From Flavipsychrobacter stenotrophus (GTDB lineage: Bacteria > Bacteroidota > Bacteroidia > Chitinophagales > Chitinophagaceae): DNA of 64,000 nucleotides. Position numbers and translations under genes: made by a program. Positions 38,916 to 45,860 of this stretch are shown here, one piece after another. The DNA lies in the NCBI RefSeq assembly GCF_002954265.1, contig NZ_PPSL01000009.1, positions 42,836 to 106,835 on the forward strand, read 5' to 3'. Every line of letters begins with the position of its first letter. Positions within the stretch are counted from its first letter, which is position 1. Under the pieces are notes generated by a model. The model worked only from the letters and a program-made list of their open reading frames with translations, made no database searches and was not told where the DNA came from.

Positions 38916-38936
38916 TCTTGCTTTATCAAGACTACA
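38911..38936. terminator. Hairpin between convergent genes, overlapping the kinase stop codon
   Basis: TGTAGTCTTG (38911-38920) and CAAGACTACA (38927-38936) form a perfect 10-bp stem with loop CTTTAT. The stop codon of the sensor kinase is inside the left arm. The T run after the stem is weak in both directions, so it may be a terminator for both genes or only a protective hairpin. Confidence 0.45.
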
Positions 38937-38944
38937 TAAATACA

Positions 38945-40402
38945 TTATAGGTTTTCCTTCATCAGTTTGTTCTCCTCATTGATAACATCAGTGATCACAC
39001 CATCCATTTTTGTGGCCACCATATCTATATTGTGTATGATCTCTTTATTAAAAGGATCTGATGCGTCATCGAAATTGAACAACTTTGATAAACCAAGTAT
39101 AGTAGCCACATTGCCTCTAAGATCATGAGATTGTATATGAGCAATGTGCTCCAATATCTTACTCTGAGAAGCTATCCTCTTTAGGTGCCCTGCCCTATCG
39201 TTTGCTAGTTGTTTATTTGATTTGATTTGCCTTGCCAGCCGGTAGCCAATGTATATCATAACAACCACTAAAATGGCAATACAAATTGCGTACACCTCTG
39301 TTCTCAATTTAGCTATCTGAATATCCTTGTCCTTTATCTCTCTCGCGCGTTGCTTCTCTATTGCTGCAATTTTATCTATATTTTCTTCGGAGAATATAGA
39401 ATCCTTGTAAGCTACATGCTGCTTGTACATTGATAGCGCCCCTTTGTAATTTCCAAGAAGTTCCAGTGCCTCCGATAGATCAAGAGAAGTGATACGGGCA
39501 TCATTTACTTCGCCAAGGCTTCTGCTGATCGCTAATGCGCTATCAAGAAATTTAACAGCAGTTATCAGGTTTGTCTTCTTGTCTGTGCTTATCAGGCTGT
39601 CTGGCTTTATAACATTGCTATCTTTTGCTATTACAAGATAGCACTGCCCAATATTACCGAGTATACTGCCGTAATCATATTGCTCTCTGGTAGATTCGAT
39701 CATCCTCAGAGACTTGAAATAGTAAGCGATACATTGATTGTAATTGTTTTGCTTAAGATACACACTGCCAATATTCATCAGAACCCTTGATTCTCCCTCT
39801 ATATCTTCAAGCTCTTCCTTTATTGTCAGTACTCTGGAATAGATATTGATAGCGCTATCCAGTTCTTCCAGCAAATTATAGGTGTTTCCAAGGTTTAACA
39901 GTAATGAAGAAATAGATGCTTTATCCTGTACGCCTTCATAGTAAACCAAAGCACTTCTGGAATACATAATTGCTTTGTCATACTGCCTTTGTGATCTGTA
40001 GATATTACCTATGCCCCAATTTCCGGCTGCTACCCCTCTTTTGTTGCCTATTAGCTCATTAATCTTAAGAGCTTGCATGTAATTCTCGAGTGATCTGGGA
40101 TAATCGGAGCGCAATTCATAAGTTACTCCAATGCCCATGTATGCATTGGCTACTCCCTTATCCCAGTGTATATGCTTTGCAAGTGCCAATGAACGAGAAC
40201 CGTATGCCAACGCTGAATCAGTACATGTTTGATTGTATACTTCAGAAATTTTCTTCAGTAGCTTAACTCCATTGGTATCTGTGGAGTGGACAACAACTAA
40301 TGATTTTAATGAATCAACCGTAAGGTCACTGTGTTTCTTTTCACCATAAGCAACTATTGAAAGAAAAACAAATAATGCTGATAGTGATACGCATTTATAC
40401 AT
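38945..40402 (-). CDS. TPR membrane protein with a kinase-type DHp helix but no ATPase domain (copy 1)
   Basis: The 485-residue protein has a signal peptide (ALFVFLSIVAYG) and about six tetratricopeptide repeats from 45 to 340 (VANAYMGIGVTYELRSDYPR, AAGNWGIGNIYRSQRQYDKA, MNIGSVYLKQNNYNQCIAYY). A membrane helix lies near 368-388 (ICIAILVVVMIYIGYRL), followed by a coiled coil. The C-terminus carries an H-box-like segment IAHIQSHDLRGNVATILGL with His at 426. The protein ends 59 residues later, so the HATPase_c domain is missing. The segment matches the QSHxLRxPV H box of Bacteroidota TPR histidine kinases. A paralogue lies just upstream on the same strand, and the sensor kinase is convergent. 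It may act as a phosphotransfer or decoy partner, or be a degenerate kinase. Confidence 0.8.
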   Translation of the reverse strand: MYKCVSLSALFVFLSIVAYGEKKHSDLTVDSLKSLVVVHSTDTNGVKLLKKISEVYNQTCTDSALAYGSRSLALAKHIHWDKGVANAYMGIGVTYELRSDYPRSLENYMQALKINELIGNKRGVAAGNWGIGNIYRSQRQYDKAIMYSRSALVYYEGVQDKASISSLLLNLGNTYNLLEELDSAINIYSRVLTIKEELEDIEGESRVLMNIGSVYLKQNNYNQCIAYYFKSLRMIESTREQYDYGSILGNIGQCYLVIAKDSNVIKPDSLISTDKKTNLITAVKFLDSALAISRSLGEVNDARITSLDLSEALELLGNYKGALSMYKQHVAYKDSIFSEENIDKIAAIEKQRAREIKDKDIQIAKLRTEVYAICIAILVVVMIYIGYRLARQIKSNKQLANDRAGHLKRIASQSKILEHIAHIQSHDLRGNVATILGLSKLFNFDDASDPFNKEIIHNIDMVATKMDGVITDVINEENKLMKENL

Positions 40403-40537
40403 TGGATAACATTTGATGCAAATGTCAATTATTAATTATTTAAAACCAATTAAATAGCAATATTTTATTGCATTGTAGATATCTAAATTGTATAATAAAA
40501 TTAAATAATTTATATTAAATACACCAATAATGAAAAC

Positions 40538-42010
40538 TCATTTACGCCGCTTCTTAATGCTGTTCTCTTTACTGATAACGTTTGTAACAGTTTCATCCAA
40601 CTTTATAGCAACTGAAGCTATTCCGCTCATCAACTCTTTATTATGCGGGTCTTCAGGGTTGTCCATATTAAAAAGCTGTGATAAACCCAATATTGTAGTA
40701 ACCGGCCCTCTAACATAGTGAGATTGTATATAAGCGATGTCTCTCAGGGTTTCTCCCTGTTCGTGAATGTGCTCGAGATGCTTCTCTTTTTCATACGCCA
40801 GTTCCTTATTAGACTTTACCTGCGACCGAAATTTCAAAACCACCACTACAACTACAACCACTAATATAGCCATCCCCGAAATAAAGATCGTAGACTTAAG
40901 ATGTTCGATCTTAATATCTTTATCTTTCATTTCCAGGTCGCGTTTGTTGGCAAGCTTAGCTATCTGAAGGCTATTTTCCTGTGAGAAAATGGAGTCTTTT
41001 AGCATTGCAGCTCTTTTATGGTTTTCTAATGCCGCTTTATAATCACCAATATATTCCTGCGCATTTGCTAAGTTGGCAAGTCCATCTCTTACACCTTCAA
41101 CATCATTAACTTGCGTAGCGAATGCTATAGCTTGCCTAGCGTAATGTATGGCCATATTCAATATTGCTGTTCTTTGGCCAGGAATAAGACTATCGGGAGC
41201 CGTAGCATGAACAGAATCGTTAGCAATGGCTATATAGCAATCAGCCGTATTGGCCAGGTTTCGGGAATATACAGACTTACCATCTATCGTATCAAGGTAA
41301 GATCTTGATCTCGCATAATAAGCCAATGCTTTGCTGTAGTCAGTTTTTTTGGAATAAAGGTTACCTATATTTAAATAATACACACCAATAGTTGTCTTAT
41401 CTCCCAACTCAAGTACATAAGGCAATCCCTTAAAATAATACTGAAGTGCCTTGTCATTATCTCCCTTGAAAAGGTAATTATTAGCAATATTACCGCATAT
41501 CGAAGAGGTATTTGGTTTATCATGCAACTCTTCACTTATTTTTAATGCCTTGAAATTATGCTCAAGCGACCGGTCATAATCCATTTGCTCATTAAAGATA
41601 TTCCCTATCCCCATATTCGCCAGACAAATGCCTTTTTTAAAACCCATCTGCTCATAAACCTTAAGTGCAGTATAAAAAGACAGTAGCGCCGCGGGATAAT
41701 CTGATTTCGCATCATAGTTAGTTCCCAACGCCATGTTGGAACGAGCAATACCCATTGGATAACTAGCATCTGTCGCCAGCTCTAGAGCATCCAACCCGTA
41801 TTTTACACCTGCTTCGGCATTTGATGTATGTGAAGCATAAGCAAGCAGTATCAATATCTTTACTTTATCTGTATCATGACTAGCTATGGTCAGTTTATCT
41901 GACAACTCCTTAACCTTTGCGGCAACCGATGCCGGCTGAGCAAATGAGAACCTGGGGGAGAGTAAAAAAATGATGAGTACTATTTTCTTCATGGCAATGA
42001 TTAAGAGCAA
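40538..42010 (-). CDS. TPR membrane protein with a kinase-type DHp helix but no ATPase domain (copy 2)
   Basis: This 490-residue paralogue of the previous gene has the same layout. It has a signal peptide (start at 42010, or Met 7 at 41992, where MKKIVLIIFLLSPRFSFAQ begins directly), TPR repeats (ARSNMALGTNYDAKSDYPAA, CLANMGIGNIFNEQMDYDRS), one membrane helix near 365-385, and a short DHp-like end. Its H-box-like segment reads IAYIQSHYVRGPVTTILGL with His at 431. The acidic residue that normally follows the His is Tyr here, unlike copy 1 (HD). There is no ATPase domain. A 135-nt gap separates the copies. Loss of the acidic residue argues that the two copies do not have the same activity. Confidence 0.78.
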   Translation of the reverse strand: MLLIIAMKKIVLIIFLLSPRFSFAQPASVAAKVKELSDKLTIASHDTDKVKILILLAYASHTSNAEAGVKYGLDALELATDASYPMGIARSNMALGTNYDAKSDYPAALLSFYTALKVYEQMGFKKGICLANMGIGNIFNEQMDYDRSLEHNFKALKISEELHDKPNTSSICGNIANNYLFKGDNDKALQYYFKGLPYVLELGDKTTIGVYYLNIGNLYSKKTDYSKALAYYARSRSYLDTIDGKSVYSRNLANTADCYIAIANDSVHATAPDSLIPGQRTAILNMAIHYARQAIAFATQVNDVEGVRDGLANLANAQEYIGDYKAALENHKRAAMLKDSIFSQENSLQIAKLANKRDLEMKDKDIKIEHLKSTIFISGMAILVVVVVVVVLKFRSQVKSNKELAYEKEKHLEHIHEQGETLRDIAYIQSHYVRGPVTTILGLSQLFNMDNPEDPHNKELMSGIASVAIKLDETVTNVISKENSIKKRRK

Positions 42011-42072
42011 GCTGAAAGATAGCTAAAAAGTGTTGATGCGTATACAGCAAACAACCGCCGTCATAAAATAAA

Positions 42073-42097
42073 AAAAGCAAGAGAATATCTTGCTTTT
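42073..42097. terminator. Intrinsic terminator hairpin
   Basis: AAAAGCAAGA (42073-42082) and TCTTGCTTTT (42088-42097) form a perfect 10-bp stem with loop GAATA. The symmetrical A and T runs would allow termination in both directions. It lies 22 nt after the stop of the histidyl-tRNA synthetase remnant on the minus strand, where such a gene would end. Confidence 0.65.
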
Positions 42098-42119
42098 CTA
42101 ACCAATATAAATAGTTTTA

Positions 42120-42296
42120 TCATTTCAATAAATCCACACATTCCTGAAGCGATATCATCTTTTGCTCTCTGGTGGCAAAGTTCTTAAAACTTACCAACTG
42201 CTTTTCTCTTTCCTCATCACCCGGCAATATTACATAGTCTATTGATCGTTTATTGGCATTCCTCTGCTGTTTCACTATTCTACTAATGCATTGTGC
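42120..42296 (-). pseudogene. C-terminal remnant of a histidyl-tRNA synthetase
   Basis: The minus strand has a stop-to-stop frame of 58 codons. It contains KQQRNANKRSIDYVILPGDE, then KNFATREQKMISLQECVDLL, and ends in a stop at 42120. This resembles the end of the HisRS anticodon-binding domain in Bacteroidota, which usually reads as a KxLxYANxxxIPYVxIxGExE segment followed by a strand KxMxTGEQ and a final helix. No catalytic domain or earlier part is present; the frame is closed by TGA at 42297-42299. A GTG at 42275 could start a 51-residue peptide, but nothing supports its translation. The terminator at 42073 sits where a real hisS would end. Assignment rests on pattern recognition without an alignment. 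Confidence 0.5.
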
Positions 42297-42498
42297 TCAG
42301 TGTCGCTACGAAGTATCAATTGGCTGAATCTTTTATATTGGTGCTAACATATAATTACTCCTGCCGAATTTCATTTTACTCTGGCATTGAGCAGATTCTG
42401 TTGCACACACCACCCTACTTGCCCCAACCAGAGATCGGGAATTCAGCCAAATGCCAGGACGCGACCATAATGCGGAAACCTATGTTAACAACTACCTG

Positions 42499-42529
42499 TT
42501 TTTTGTTTATCCTTTTATGATTACATTTG
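42499..42529 (+). promoter_or_regulatory. Candidate promoter of efp
   Basis: TACATTTG (42522-42529) matches the Bacteroidota -7 box TAnnTTTG. TTTTTTG (42499-42505) can serve as the -33 element with a 16-nt spacer. The start codon of efp follows about 28 nt after the -7 box, leaving a short leader. Confidence 0.55.
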
Positions 42530-42556
42530 CAATCCGTATAAAAAATAACATATTTC

Positions 42557-43123
42557 ATGGCTACAACAGCAGACATGCGTACAGGTTTGATCATCAAACT
42601 TGAAAACAACCTTTATTCAGTAGTAGATTTCGGTCAGAACAAAACAGCCCGTGCAGCAGCAAAGGTGTGGGCTAAGCTCAAGGGTGTGGATAACACCCGT
42701 ACTATAGAGCATACATGGAACTCAGGAGATAACATCTTCCCGGTTCGTGTTGAAAAGCGCAATTACCAATACCTGTATAAGGACGAGAGTGGTTTTAACC
42801 TGATGGATAATACATCTTTTGAGCAAATAATTATTGCTGAGAACATGGTAGAAAATCCGCAGTTATATAAGGATGGCCAGGAGTGCTTCGTGATCTTCAA
42901 TTCTGAGTCAGAAACGCCAATGAGCGTAGAATTACCATCGAGCGTTAACTTGCGTGTTACTTACTCTGAGCCGGGTCTGAAGGGCGATACCGCTACCCGC
43001 GCTATGAAGGCCGCAACACTGGAAACAGGCGCAACTATACAGGTGCCATTGTTTGTAAACGAAGGTGACCTGATAAAGGTTGATGCCAAGACTGCAAGCT
43101 ATGTAGAGCGTGTGAAAGAATAA
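42557..43123 (+). CDS. efp: Elongation factor P with an arginine-type tip loop
   Basis: At 188 residues this is normal EF-P length, with the three beta-barrel domains: a KOW-like N-domain (1-65), then two OB domains ending YSEPGLKGDTATRAMKAATL and VNEGDLIKVDAKTASYVERV. EF-P binds between the P and E sites of the ribosome and relieves stalling at polyproline. The tip loop of the N-domain reads FGQNKTARAAAKVWAKLK. The common PGKG with its modified lysine is replaced by TARA, placing Arg32 at the tip. This resembles the loop NKSGRNAA of Pseudomonas EF-P, whose Arg32 is rhamnosylated by EarP. The gene leads the accB-accC cluster, a common order. A modifying enzyme is not in this window. Confidence 0.93.
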   Translation: MATTADMRTGLIIKLENNLYSVVDFGQNKTARAAAKVWAKLKGVDNTRTIEHTWNSGDNIFPVRVEKRNYQYLYKDESGFNLMDNTSFEQIIIAENMVENPQLYKDGQECFVIFNSESETPMSVELPSSVNLRVTYSEPGLKGDTATRAMKAATLETGATIQVPLFVNEGDLIKVDAKTASYVERVKE

Positions 43124-43129
43124 ATAACT

Positions 43130-43161
43130 AATGTGGAAATGTGAAAGTTTGAAAATGTGAA
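43130..43161 (+). repeat. Tandem 8-bp array after efp
   Basis: Four consecutive octamers follow the efp stop by 6 nt: AATGTGGA, AATGTGAA, AGTTTGAA, AATGTGAA. The period is the same as in the arrays around the IVP gene, but the sequence differs. Confidence 0.6.
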
Positions 43162-43260
43162 AACAGGTATTTAACTACAAATGCGAATAGCGATTAGTTA
43201 ATTCAGTATTATATGCTTTATACCTGCCAATAGATTTGGTATTTAGCATTAATCATAAAG

Positions 43261-43331
43261 AAGGCAATAAGGTTAATAAGTTGAACTGGAAATTATTTAG
43301 TCAGGTAGCGATTTATTAGTATTATTGCCTT
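43261..43331 (+). other. Inverted repeat in the accB leader
   Basis: AAGGCAATAA (43261-43270) pairs perfectly with TTATTGCCTT (43322-43331) across a 51-nt loop and runs into TTTATTTTTG. It could be the efp terminator. The following TATTTTTG (43333-43340) also fits a -7 box for accB, 50 nt before its start. I cannot choose between these from sequence alone. Confidence 0.35.
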
Positions 43332-43389
43332 TTATTTTTGAGTAATTCAATAAACGATTAAAAATAATTTTCCTAAAAATTCAATATTC

Positions 43390-43884
43390 ATGGAATATAA
43401 GCAAATCCAGGAGCTGATAAAAACCATCAATAAATCGAGCATCAGCGAACTGAGCATCGAAGATGGTGATTTCAAGATCACTATTAAGCAGGAATTCTCT
43501 GCTGGACAGGTTACTTACGCACAGGCACCAATGATGCAGCAGGCTATGCCAATGCAGCAAATGCAGATGGCTCCACAACAGCAGTCAGCTCCGGCAGCCA
43601 ATGCGGCACCGGCTGAAAAGCCTGCGGCAGAAGCACCTAGCAATGGTGTAGTTGTTAAGTCTCCAATGATCGGCACGTTCTACAGAAGCCCATCGCCCGA
43701 TAAGCCGGTATTTGTAAATGTGGGTGATGAAGTAAAAGTAGGTCAGGTAGTTTGCATCATTGAAGCAATGAAACTGTTCAACGAAATAGAAAGCGAAGTA
43801 AGTGGCCGTGTTGTAAAGGTACTTGCAGATGATTCTTCACCAGTTGAATACGATCAGCCGTTGTTCCTTGTAGAACCAATGTAA
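43390..43884 (+). CDS. accB: Biotin carboxyl carrier protein of acetyl-CoA carboxylase
   Basis: The 164-residue protein has the BCCP layout. It has an N-terminal dimerising helix (IQELIKTINKSSISELSIED), a flexible linker rich in Ala, Pro, Gln and Met (46-85), and a C-terminal biotinyl domain. The biotin-accepting lysine, near residue 128, is in the canonical EAMKLFNEIES motif. The family 'thumb' is present as GTFYRSPSPDKPVFVNVGDE. It carries the carboxyl group between biotin carboxylase and carboxyltransferase in malonyl-CoA synthesis. Its partner accC lies downstream but is separated by a 562-nt insertion holding the IVP gene. Confidence 0.95.
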   Translation: MEYKQIQELIKTINKSSISELSIEDGDFKITIKQEFSAGQVTYAQAPMMQQAMPMQQMQMAPQQQSAPAANAAPAEKPAAEAPSNGVVVKSPMIGTFYRSPSPDKPVFVNVGDEVKVGQVVCIIEAMKLFNEIESEVSGRVVKVLADDSSPVEYDQPLFLVEPM

Positions 43885-43890
43885 TTTTTT

Positions 43891-43914
43891 AATGGCTGAA
43901 TTGCTCAATGGCTG
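43891..43914 (+). repeat. Octamer array, left arm of the IVP element
   Basis: Three octamers AATGGCTG, AATTGCTC, AATGGCTG begin 7 nt after the accB stop. More degenerate units (AATTTACA, GTTGCTTA and similar) follow towards the IVP start at 43972. The array is inverted relative to the one at 44404-44435. Confidence 0.65.
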
Positions 43915-43971
43915 AATTTACAGTTGCTTAAATAAATGGTCTGGTTGCTTAATTAGTAATGCTTCAATACT

Positions 43972-44340
43972 ATGAAAAAAGAATTGTTTGATAAGAATCC
44001 TATTCTTAAACTTTCATTCGATTTTTCTTTAATGGTTATTGAATACTGCGAGCAATTGGAGGTCAATAAAAAGTACGTTCTGTCAAGACAGTTATTAAGA
44101 TCCGGCACCTCAATAGGTGCTAATGCAATGGAAGCCCAGAATGCAGAAAGTAAGGCTGACTTTCTGCATAAGATGCGGGTAGCCGCAAAAGAAGCCGAGG
44201 AAACGCAATATTGGTTATGGCTATGTAATTACAGTCCTGCGTATCCCAATTGCGATGACTTAATAACTAAACTAGACGAAGTAAATAAAGTATTAGGTTC
44301 TATAATTAATAGTGCAAGAAAAAATTTAGTCAATAAATAA
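43972..44340 (+). CDS. Four-helix-bundle protein of the 23S rRNA intervening-sequence (IVP/S23) family
   Basis: The 122-residue helical protein carries the family signatures RSGTSIGANAMEAQ (residues 43-56) and KEAEETQYWLWL. The first helix includes FDFSLMVIEYCEQL. Members are found as ORFs inside 23S rRNA intervening sequences and, in Bacteroidota, scattered through genomes; a relative (Avd) works in diversity-generating retroelements. No reverse transcriptase or variable repeat is nearby. The gene lies between accB and accC in the same orientation, inside inverted 8-bp arrays. Its biochemical role is unknown; RNA binding is a reasonable guess. Confidence 0.88.
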   Translation: MKKELFDKNPILKLSFDFSLMVIEYCEQLEVNKKYVLSRQLLRSGTSIGANAMEAQNAESKADFLHKMRVAAKEAEETQYWLWLCNYSPAYPNCDDLITKLDEVNKVLGSIINSARKNLVNK

Positions 44341-44403
44341 AAAATCAAGGTTATTGATTCATTTGGGCTCATTAATTGCCATTACTGCCAACGGCAGCAG
44401 AGC

Positions 44404-44435
44404 ATTGAGCCATTGAGCCATTAAGCCATTGAGCC
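44404..44435 (+). repeat. Octamer array, right arm of the IVP element
   Basis: Four exact-period octamers: ATTGAGCC, ATTGAGCC, ATTAAGCC, ATTGAGCC. Their reverse complement (GGCTCAAT) matches the left-arm units with one or two changes, so the transcript could close a long imperfect stem around the IVP gene. The array ends 11 nt before the accC start. Confidence 0.7.
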
Positions 44436-44446
44436 ATTTATAACCT

Positions 44447-45784
44447 ATGTTTAAAAAAATACTGATTGCCAATAGAGGTGAGATCGCCTTACGTATAATA
44501 CGTACTTGTCGTGAGATGGGTATCCGTACTGTAGCTGTTTACTCTACTGCCGATAAAGAAAGCCTTCACGTACGTTTTGCTGATGAAGCAGTATGCATAG
44601 GCAAGGCACAGAGCAGCGATTCTTACCTGAACGTACAACATATAATGGCTGCAGCCGAGATCACTAATGCGGATGCAATACATCCTGGCTATGGTTTTCT
44701 TGCTGAGAATGCCAATTTCGCAGAGATATGCGCTAAATACAATATTAAATTCATCGGACCGACTCCGGAGATGATCCGCTCAATGGGCGATAAGATCACA
44801 GCTAAAGAAACCATGATAAGGGCTAATGTACCTGTAATTCCGGGTTCTGAAGGTCTTTTGCAGAGTGTTGAAGAGGCGAAGGGACTGGCCAAAGATATGG
44901 GCTACCCTGTTATCATTAAGGCAACTGCCGGTGGTGGGGGTAAGGGTATGCGTGTAGTATGGGCAGACAGTGAAATTGAGCATGCCTATAATACAGCTAA
45001 GATCGAAGCGGCAGCATCGTTTAAAAACGATGGTCTGTATATGGAGAAGTTTGTAGAAGAACCACGCCATATAGAAATACAGGTAGCCGGCGATCAGTTT
45101 GGTACTGTTTGTCACCTTAGTGAGCGTGATTGCTCCATACAGCGTCGTCATCAGAAGCTGGTAGAAGAATCTCCATCGCCTTTCATGACACCAGAGCTGC
45201 GCCAGAAGATGGGCGAAGCGGCCATTAAGGCTGCTGCTGCAATCAACTACGAAAGCGTAGGTACCATAGAGTTTCTGGTAGATAAGCACCGCAACTTCTA
45301 CTTCATGGAAATGAATACCCGTATTCAGGTAGAGCATGGCGTTACAGAAGAAGTTATTAGCTACGACCTGATAAAGGAGCAAATAAAGATTGCCGCAGGT
45401 GTGCCTATCAGCGGTAAGAATTATGAGCCAAAAGTACATGCTATTGAGTGCCGTATCAATGCAGAAGATCCGTATAACGACTTCCGTCCGTGTCCTGGAA
45501 AGATCACTACCCTGCACACGCCGGGTGGCCATGGTGTTCGTATTGACTCTCATATCTATGCCGGTTACACTATTCCACCTTACTACGATTCTATGATCGC
45601 CAAGGTAATAGCAGTTGCACAGACACGTGAAGAGGCCATCAATACCATGGAGCGTGCACTAAGTGAATATGTAATAGAAGGTGTAAAGACAACCATACCT
45701 TTCCACATGCAGTTGATGCGTGACCCGGCATTCCGCGCAGGTAATTTCACTACCAAGTTTATTGAGAGCTTTAAGTTGTTGTAG
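44447..45784 (+). CDS. accC: Biotin carboxylase subunit of acetyl-CoA carboxylase
   Basis: The 445-residue protein matches biotin carboxylase throughout. It has the N-terminal domain ([20 protein letters not shown]), then the ATP-grasp with the glycine-rich loop [16 protein letters not shown]. The catalytic region follows ([20 protein letters not shown], then [20 protein letters not shown]), and the C-terminal domain begins [20 protein letters not shown]. It carboxylates biotin on AccB using ATP and bicarbonate, the first half of malonyl-CoA synthesis. Its leader contains the right octamer array of the IVP element, so folding of that RNA could affect its translation. A strong terminator follows. 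Confidence 0.96.
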   Translation: MFKKILIANRGEIALRIIRTCREMGIRTVAVYSTADKESLHVRFADEAVCIGKAQSSDSYLNVQHIMAAAEITNADAIHPGYGFLAENANFAEICAKYNIKFIGPTPEMIRSMGDKITAKETMIRANVPVIPGSEGLLQSVEEAKGLAKDMGYPVIIKATAGGGGKGMRVVWADSEIEHAYNTAKIEAAASFKNDGLYMEKFVEEPRHIEIQVAGDQFGTVCHLSERDCSIQRRHQKLVEESPSPFMTPELRQKMGEAAIKAAAAINYESVGTIEFLVDKHRNFYFMEMNTRIQVEHGVTEEVISYDLIKEQIKIAAGVPISGKNYEPKVHAIECRINAEDPYNDFRPCPGKITTLHTPGGHGVRIDSHIYAGYTIPPYYDSMIAKVIAVAQTREEAINTMERALSEYVIEGVKTTIPFHMQLMRDPAFRAGNFTTKFIESFKLL

Positions 45785-45807
45785 TAGTTAGTCTACTCAT
45801 AAAATAG

Positions 45808-45841
45808 ATAGTCCTGAATTTCGTGAGAGATTCAGGACTAT
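45808..45841. terminator. Intrinsic terminator after accC (convergent junction)
   Basis: ATAGTCCTGAAT (45808-45819) and ATTCAGGACTAT (45830-45841) form a perfect 12-bp stem with a 10-nt loop, followed on the plus strand by GTATTTTTGG. It also lies 20 nt beyond the stop of the minus-strand gene at 45861 and may serve both. Confidence 0.78.
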
Positions 45842-45860
45842 GTATTTTTGGTGATATTGT

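Noticed and set aside
38945..42010. TPR proteins as frameshifted full histidine kinases
   Set aside because: Sequence past both stop codons shows no ATPase motifs in any frame: one is followed at once by a convergent gene, the other by the leader of its paralogue.
43972..44340. IVP gene as the Avd accessory gene of a diversity-generating retroelement
   Set aside because: No reverse transcriptase, template repeat or variable C-type-lectin target is present in the window.
44404..44435. Octamer array as a CRISPR repeat or replication origin iteron
   Set aside because: The units are directly joined with no spacers, and there is no cas, rep or dnaA gene nearby.
44780..45553. 257-codon open frame on the minus strand inside accC
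   Set aside because: accC is a certain gene on the plus strand; the antisense frame has no recognisable domain and is explained by codon bias.
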